Shown: piece by piece, positions 35,070-39,442 of the stretch
How the letters are laid out: every line of letters starts with the position of its first letter
Numbering within the stretch: the first letter of the stretch is position 1
From: Gammaproteobacteria bacterium
GTDB lineage: Bacteria; Pseudomonadota; Gammaproteobacteria; Pseudomonadales; Azotimanducaceae
Direction of reading: 5' to 3'
Assembly: GCA_030425195.1 (NCBI GenBank)
Contig: JAUIAV010000030.1
Span: 1 to 39,442 of the forward strand
DNA: 39,442 nt
The notes under the pieces: generated by a model
Database searches by the model: none
What the model was told of the DNA's origin: nothing
What the model saw: only the letters and a program-made list of their open reading frames with translations
Translations under genes and position numbers: made by a program

Positions 35070-35854
35070 GTGAAACCGGCCAACCTGCTTGTCGGGATCT
35101 TTTTGGCCTTCGCTGCGACACATGCGGCGACCGCAGAGGATATGGCTGCCGCCCAGGCGAACAACCCGCTCGCCAACATGACGGCATTCAACCTTCAGAA
35201 CTACTACATTGGAGAGCTGACGGACTCGAATGAATCAGCCAACCAGTTCTGGCTGCGCTATGCGAAGCCATTCTCCATATCGGACACGGACTGGCTGCTG
35301 CGTGCCTCGCTGCCGATTAACACCTATCCGACACCACCAGACGGCAGCAAGGAGACAGGCGTCGGCGACCTGAATCTCTTCACGGCCTACCTGCTGGACA
35401 TGGGAAATCCGGCAGTCAGCTTCGGTGTCGGACCGCAGCTCACCGTACCGACCGCGAGCAAGGATGAGGTTGGCAGCGAGAAGTGGTCAGCGGGGCTGGT
35501 CAACGTACTGTTCGACGGCCGCTCGGCGAAGTTCCAGTATGGGTACCTGCTGTCCTGGCAACACAGCTTCGCAGGCGACGACGACCGTGCGGACGTGAAC
35601 GTGGCCGCCTTCCAGCCCTTCGCGTTCTATCAGCTCGGCGGCGGAACCTATTTGCGGGCCGCGCCGATCTGGGTCTACAACCTGGAGAATGACGACTACA
35701 GTGTTCCGGTGGGCGTGGGCATCGGCAAGGTCATCAAAAAGGTAAGACCGTATACAACTTCTTCGTTGAGCCTCAGTTCTCCATCGCGGATTCCGGCCCT
35801 GGTCAGCCGGAGTGGCAGGTCTTCTTCGCCTTGAATTTACAGTTCCTGAACTGA
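35070..35854 (+). pseudogene. Outer-membrane beta-barrel transporter-like protein (copy 2, frameshifted)
   Basis: A close paralogue of the barrel gene at 23509-24300: the same [19 protein letters not shown] opening, the same strand blocks and the same spacing. GTG at 35070 with GGAG five bases upstream starts it. After residue 224 the frame is lost. Copy 1 reads [14 protein letters not shown], but here the frame reads [12 protein letters not shown] and runs on to 35834. Shifting back one base at the A-run 35736-35740 restores [14 protein letters not shown] and the family C-terminus NLQFLN with stop at 35852-35854, giving 261 residues against 263. The tail is otherwise intact, so the change is recent, an assembly error, or programmed. 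It lies directly after the sulfatase and is probably its partner porin. Confidence 0.8.
35735..35742 (+). other. Frameshift site CAAAAAGG in barrel gene copy 2
   Basis: Five A residues followed by GG, read as AAA AAG in the zero frame. A -1 shift here, or one extra A, restores the conserved C-terminus. The run resembles the slippery A-AAA-AAG heptamer of bacterial -1 frameshifting but is one A short. I saw no obvious strong downstream stem. Confidence 0.6.
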
Positions 35855-35973
35855 GGAAGACTCGAACTTCGACGGCCGCATCGAAACAGGTACTCCCCAG
35901 CCCATGACTGGACGCTGACGGCCGAAATCCGGATGATGCGCCCACACAGGGAACAACGATTTCTGGAGGGCTC

Positions 35974-37170
35974 ATGGGGCAGCACACGCCTGAAGCCAGC
36001 GTGCGCGCTGCCGTACTGAAACCCTTTGCGCTCGGCGCCCTCCTGCTGCTCGGCCTCGCCGGTTGCGGCGACGCGGACGAAGCCACCCCTGGAATGGCGC
36101 CCATCCGGGTACAGGTCGTGCAGGCAGAGCGGAAGGACGTCCCCCTGTATCTCGACATGGTGGGCGGTACCTACGGCACCCAGGACGTTCCGATCCGGGC
36201 CAGGGTGGAAGGCTTCCTCGAAACCATGAATTTTCAGGAAGGCGGGTTCGTGGAGCAGGGTGCGCTGCTTTACACCATCGATCCGCAGCCTTTCCAGGCG
36301 AGGCTGGTGGAGGCTCAGAGCCAGCTGGCCGCCAGTCAGACAACGCTCGCAAAGACCGAGAGCGATCTCAAGCGGATCGTCCCGCTGGCCGAGATGGATG
36401 CGGTGAGCCAGCAGGATCTGGACAGCGCGGTCGCTCAGGAAGCGGCCGCCCGTGCCGGTGTTAAGGCAGCCGAAGCAGCCGTGCAGCTCGCCGAGATCGA
36501 GCTTTCCTATACCCGGATCAGGGCCCCGATCGCTGGCCGGATCGGCCTGACTCAGGCGCGGCCGGGCGAGTTCGTCGGCCGGGAACCCAATCCGGTGGTT
36601 CTGAACGTGCTGTCCGACATCGATCCCATCCGGGTGCGCTTCTCCATCTCCGAGCGGGAGTACATCCTGCTGGCGCGTTCGCGGGCGGAGATGCAGAAGC
36701 CGGGCGCAGGCGCTGCGGATCAGCAGGCGCAACCGCTCAAGCTTCTACTGGCCGATGGCACGGAGCACCCTCACCCGGGCCAGCTGGCCGCCATGGCGCA
36801 GGCCGTGGATCCCACCACCGGCACCTTCTCCTTCGAGGCCCTCTTCCCCAACCCGGACAACGTGCTGGTTCCGGGCCAGTTTGCCCGGGTACGGGTACAG
36901 CACGAGACCATCACAGACGCAGTGGTGGTGCCCCGCCGATCCGTGGTCGAGCTCCAGGGCCGGTTTCAGGTCTACATCGTGGACGCCGCCAACCAGGTGG
37001 AGGTCCGGGAGGTGGGGCTCGGACCGGTCGACGGCAACACCCGGGTCATCGATTCCGGGCTGGCGGGCACAGAGACCGTCATCGTCGAGGGCATTCAGAA
37101 AGTGCGGTCCGGCATGACGGTGACCCCGGAGCCGTTCACGGATCTCCCCGTGCAGAGCGTGGAGATCTAG
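35974..37170 (+). CDS. RND efflux periplasmic adaptor (membrane fusion protein)
   Basis: A 398-residue lipoprotein of the MexA/AcrA type. Lipobox C31 (LLGLAGC); the lipoyl half-motifs are VEGFLETMNFQEGGFVEQGALLYTIDPQPF and TRIRAPIAGRIGLTQARPGEFV, flanking a helical hairpin (about 100-165). The beta-barrel domain has VDPTTGTFSFEALFPNPDNVLVPGQF. It should link an inner-membrane RND pump to an outer-membrane channel. The ATG at 35974 follows GGAGGG closely. The permease gene starts 11 nt after its stop. No TolC-like gene is seen in the window, so the channel may be downstream or elsewhere. Confidence 0.93.
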   Translation: MGQHTPEASVRAAVLKPFALGALLLLGLAGCGDADEATPGMAPIRVQVVQAERKDVPLYLDMVGGTYGTQDVPIRARVEGFLETMNFQEGGFVEQGALLYTIDPQPFQARLVEAQSQLAASQTTLAKTESDLKRIVPLAEMDAVSQQDLDSAVAQEAAARAGVKAAEAAVQLAEIELSYTRIRAPIAGRIGLTQARPGEFVGREPNPVVLNVLSDIDPIRVRFSISEREYILLARSRAEMQKPGAGAADQQAQPLKLLLADGTEHPHPGQLAAMAQAVDPTTGTFSFEALFPNPDNVLVPGQFARVRVQHETITDAVVVPRRSVVELQGRFQVYIVDAANQVEVREVGLGPVDGNTRVIDSGLAGTETVIVEGIQKVRSGMTVTPEPFTDLPVQSVEI

Positions 37171-37181
37171 GAAGCCCGCTC

Positions 37182-39442
37182 ATGGCTGAATTCTTCGTCC
37201 GCCGGCCCATCGTCGCCATGGTGATCGCCATCATCATCGTGATCATCGGCCTGGTGTCCCTGGGCGCTCTGCCTGTGGCGCAGTACCCGGAGATCACACC
37301 GCCGGAGGTTCAGGTCAGCGCCAACTACACCGGCGCCAACGCCGAAGTGGTGGAACAGTCGGTGGCAACACCCATCGAGCAGAAGGTGAACGGCGTGGAG
37401 AACATGCTCTATATGAAGAGCGTGAACGCCAACGACGGATCCATGCGCCTGACCATCGCCTTTGAGGTGGGCTCGGATCTGGACATGTCCAACGTGCTGG
37501 TCCAGAACCGGGTCTCCGAAGCCCAGGCCAGCGTGCCGGAGGAGGTGAAGCGACTCGGCATCACCGTAAAGAAACAGCTGTCCTTCCCGCTGCTGCTGGT
37601 CTCCATCTACTCACCCGGACAGACCTACGATCAGGACTTCCTCTCCAACTATCTCACCATCAACGTGCTGGATGCGGTCGCACGGATCCGCGGCGTAGGG
37701 CAGGCTCAGGTGCTCGGTGGCAGCGAGTACGCCATGCGGGTGTGGGTGAAACCCGATCAGCTGGCCAAGCTGAACCTCACCGTGCCCGACATCACCCGGG
37801 CGATTCAGGAGCAGAACGTGATCGCGCCCGCCGGACAGATCGGCGGTCCCCCCGCCGCCGCCGGCACGGAGTTCACCTACACCGTGCGCACCCGCGGACG
37901 GCTGGCCACCGCCGAGGAATTCGGCAACGTGGTGATCCGTTCGAATCCCGACGGCTCCCAGGTGCGTATCCGGGACGTGGCCCGGGTGGAGCTCGGCACC
38001 CAAAGCTACAACGCCATCAGCCGCCTGGATTCCGGCCCCGGGGCCGTCCTCGCCGTCTACCAGCTGCCGGGCGCCAACGGCCTGGAGGTGGCCGGTGAGA
38101 TCAAACGGGTGATGGAGGAGATGCGCGCCGACTTCCCGCCCGACATGGACTACGTGGTTTCGCTCGACACCACGCTCGCCATCGAGGAAGGCATTGCCGA
38201 GATCATCTCGAGCCTCTACATGGCCGTCGCCCTGGTCATCCTGGTGGTCTTTCTCTTTCTGCAGAACGCCCGGGCGACACTGATCCCGTCGCTGGCCGTA
38301 CCGGTGTCCCTCATCGGCACCTTCATGGTATTCCCGCTCCTCGGGTTCTCCATCAATACCCTGTCTCTGCTGGGGCTGGTGCTGGCCATCGGCATCGTGG
38401 TGGACGATGCGATCGTGGTGGTGGAAGCGGTCACCGCGAAGATGGAGAAAGAGGGCATGAGCCCGAAGGAAGCAACCGTCGCCGCCATGCGGGAAGTCTC
38501 CGGACCCATCGTCGCCACCAGCCTGTCCCTGATCGCCGTGTTCGTCCCCGTTGCCGCCATGGCAGGCATCACCGGCCGCCTGTACCAGCAGTTCGCCATC
38601 ACCATCGCCATCTCCGTTGCCATCTCGTCTCTGAACGCGCTGACGCTCAGCCCGGCCCTGTCCGCCATGCTGCTGAAGCCGCCCGGTGAGCGGAAAAAGA
38701 GCTTCCTGCAGCCGTTCTACGACCGCTTCAATCGGGTCTTCGAGGTCGCCACGAGCCGCTACATGAGCATCACCGGCTTTCTCACCCGACGGCTGACGCT
38801 GAGCGTCGCCGGACTGATCGGCCTGACGATCGCCCTGGGCGGACTGTTCGGCACCGTGCCCGGCGGCTTCGTACCGGAAGAGGACCAGGGATATTTTCTG
38901 ATCAACGTGCAGCTGCCCGACGCCGCTTCCCTGGAGCGTACGGACCGGGTGGTCGGCAGCATCGAACGGATGCTCGAAGACGTGGAGGGAATCGATCACG
39001 TGACCTCCGTGGGCGGCTACAGCCTGCTGACCGCCTCCCTGTCGCCGAACACGGCATTCTTCTTCGTTTCGCTCTCGGCATGGGGCGACCGGCCCGATCA
39101 CCACGTGAACGACATCATCCGGACCGTGAACGGGCGGCTCGCCGCCAGCGTGCCCGGTGCCATCGCCTTCGCCTTCGGGCCACCGGCCATTCCCGGGCTC
39201 GGCACCGGCTCCGGTTTTTCCATGATGCTCCAGGATCGGGGTGGCAATTCACCGCAGTATCTGGCCGAGCAGACCCGGCGTTTCATACAGGCCGCCAGCG
39301 AACGCCCCGAGATCGGGGGCGCCATCAGCACCTTCCGGGCCACGGTGCCGCAGATTTTTGCCGACATCGACACGGACAAGATGCTCAAGCTCGGCATCTC
39401 TCCTGCAGATGTGAACACCGCGCTCGGCGCCTTTCTCGGTGG
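37182..39442 (+). CDS. RND efflux permease, HAE1 (AcrB-like) family, 3' end outside the window
   Basis: The first 753 codons of a protein that would normally be about 1,030-1,050 residues; no stop occurs before the window ends. MAEFFVRRPIVAMVIAIIIV is the first helix. NARATLIPSLAVPVSLIGTF followed by GLVLAIGIVVDDAIVVVEA holds the proton-relay aspartates D408 and D409 (D407/D408 in AcrB). GFVPEEDQGYFLINVQLP opens the second half. Together with the adaptor 11 nt upstream it forms a tripartite drug/solvent exporter driven by proton motive force. AGGAAG supports the ATG at 37182. Substrates cannot be read from the sequence. Confidence 0.95.
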   Translation, partial: MAEFFVRRPIVAMVIAIIIVIIGLVSLGALPVAQYPEITPPEVQVSANYTGANAEVVEQSVATPIEQKVNGVENMLYMKSVNANDGSMRLTIAFEVGSDLDMSNVLVQNRVSEAQASVPEEVKRLGITVKKQLSFPLLLVSIYSPGQTYDQDFLSNYLTINVLDAVARIRGVGQAQVLGGSEYAMRVWVKPDQLAKLNLTVPDITRAIQEQNVIAPAGQIGGPPAAAGTEFTYTVRTRGRLATAEEFGNVVIRSNPDGSQVRIRDVARVELGTQSYNAISRLDSGPGAVLAVYQLPGANGLEVAGEIKRVMEEMRADFPPDMDYVVSLDTTLAIEEGIAEIISSLYMAVALVILVVFLFLQNARATLIPSLAVPVSLIGTFMVFPLLGFSINTLSLLGLVLAIGIVVDDAIVVVEAVTAKMEKEGMSPKEATVAAMREVSGPIVATSLSLIAVFVPVAAMAGITGRLYQQFAITIAISVAISSLNALTLSPALSAMLLKPPGERKKSFLQPFYDRFNRVFEVATSRYMSITGFLTRRLTLSVAGLIGLTIALGGLFGTVPGGFVPEEDQGYFLINVQLPDAASLERTDRVVGSIERMLEDVEGIDHVTSVGGYSLLTASLSPNTAFFFVSLSAWGDRPDHHVNDIIRTVNGRLAASVPGAIAFAFGPPAIPGLGTGSGFSMMLQDRGGNSPQYLAEQTRRFIQAASERPEIGGAISTFRATVPQIFADIDTDKMLKLGISPADVNTALGAFLG

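Noticed and set aside
37611-39104. A 497-codon open frame on the minus strand
   Set aside because: It lies wholly opposite the RND permease, whose motifs are unambiguous; the antisense product is low-complexity. The same holds for long frames opposite the CoA-transferases, thiolase, DUF418, MATE and metallopeptidase genes.
1-39442. Search for CRISPR arrays, tRNA/rRNA genes, insertion sequences, att sites and phage genes
   Set aside because: I saw no regularly spaced repeats, no CCA-ended cloverleaf pattern and no transposase, integrase or phage-like protein. tRNA detection by eye is imperfect, but intergenic gaps are all under about 150 nt.

Overview
The window is about 39 kb of GC-rich, densely packed DNA from a Gram-negative bacterium. 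Lipoproteins, outer-membrane barrel proteins and an RND efflux pair point to the Pseudomonadota, possibly an uncultivated gammaproteobacterium rich in lipid or xenobiotic catabolism. The taxonomy is inference; there is no rRNA or tRNA to anchor it. I see no CRISPR array, insertion sequence, transposase, integrase or phage gene.

Layout. 1-8 kb: the tail of an acyl-CoA dehydrogenase and a bidirectional terminator, then on the minus strand a redoxin/cytochrome c/copper-monooxygenase-like fusion and a CaiB-type CoA-transferase. A lone plus-strand carboxymuconolactone decarboxylase (CMD/AhpD-like) gene follows, then a minus-strand run of DUF418 membrane protein, VOC protein, thiolase and SDR. 8-15 kb: a large heme-motif lipoprotein, a MATE transporter, a YceI-like lipoprotein, a nitroreductase, a secreted metallopeptidase-like protein and a small membrane protein. 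14.7-20 kb: a plus-strand run of FAD oxidase, ACC deaminase (acdS), a wrecked aminoglycoside-phosphotransferase-like gene, a PhyH-type dioxygenase, an SDR and a DUF3313 protein. 20-31 kb: SDR plus MFS exporter, GST, an outer-membrane barrel, flavodoxin plus CoA-transferase, an enoyl-CoA hydratase, hydrolase plus SDR, an LLM flavin oxidoreductase, an MDR reductase and a DUF4136 lipoprotein. 31-39 kb: an AraC regulator, a large sulfatase and a second copy of the barrel gene (frameshifted), then an RND adaptor and permease that run off the end.

The recurring chemistry is CoA-thioester metabolism (two family III CoA-transferases, thiolase, enoyl-CoA hydratase, acyl-CoA dehydrogenase) together with SDR, flavin and Fe/2-oxoglutarate oxidoreductases and export systems. 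This fits a versatile degrader of fatty-acid-like, terpenoid, steroidal or aromatic compounds. No single complete pathway can be named from the window.

The most striking item is the CMD/AhpD-like gene at 3369-3932. Its frame is interrupted only by a TGA that falls exactly at the second cysteine of the expected CxxC motif. A perfect 7-bp stem with a GTG loop starts 11 nt later, which is the geometry of a bacterial SECIS element. It is a good candidate selenoprotein (CxxU) that ordinary gene calling would split in two. Other points of note are a second barrel gene broken by loss of one A in an A-run, a kinase pseudogene that lost its catalytic loop, an ACC deaminase carrying every diagnostic residue, and the redoxin/cytochrome/copper fusion.
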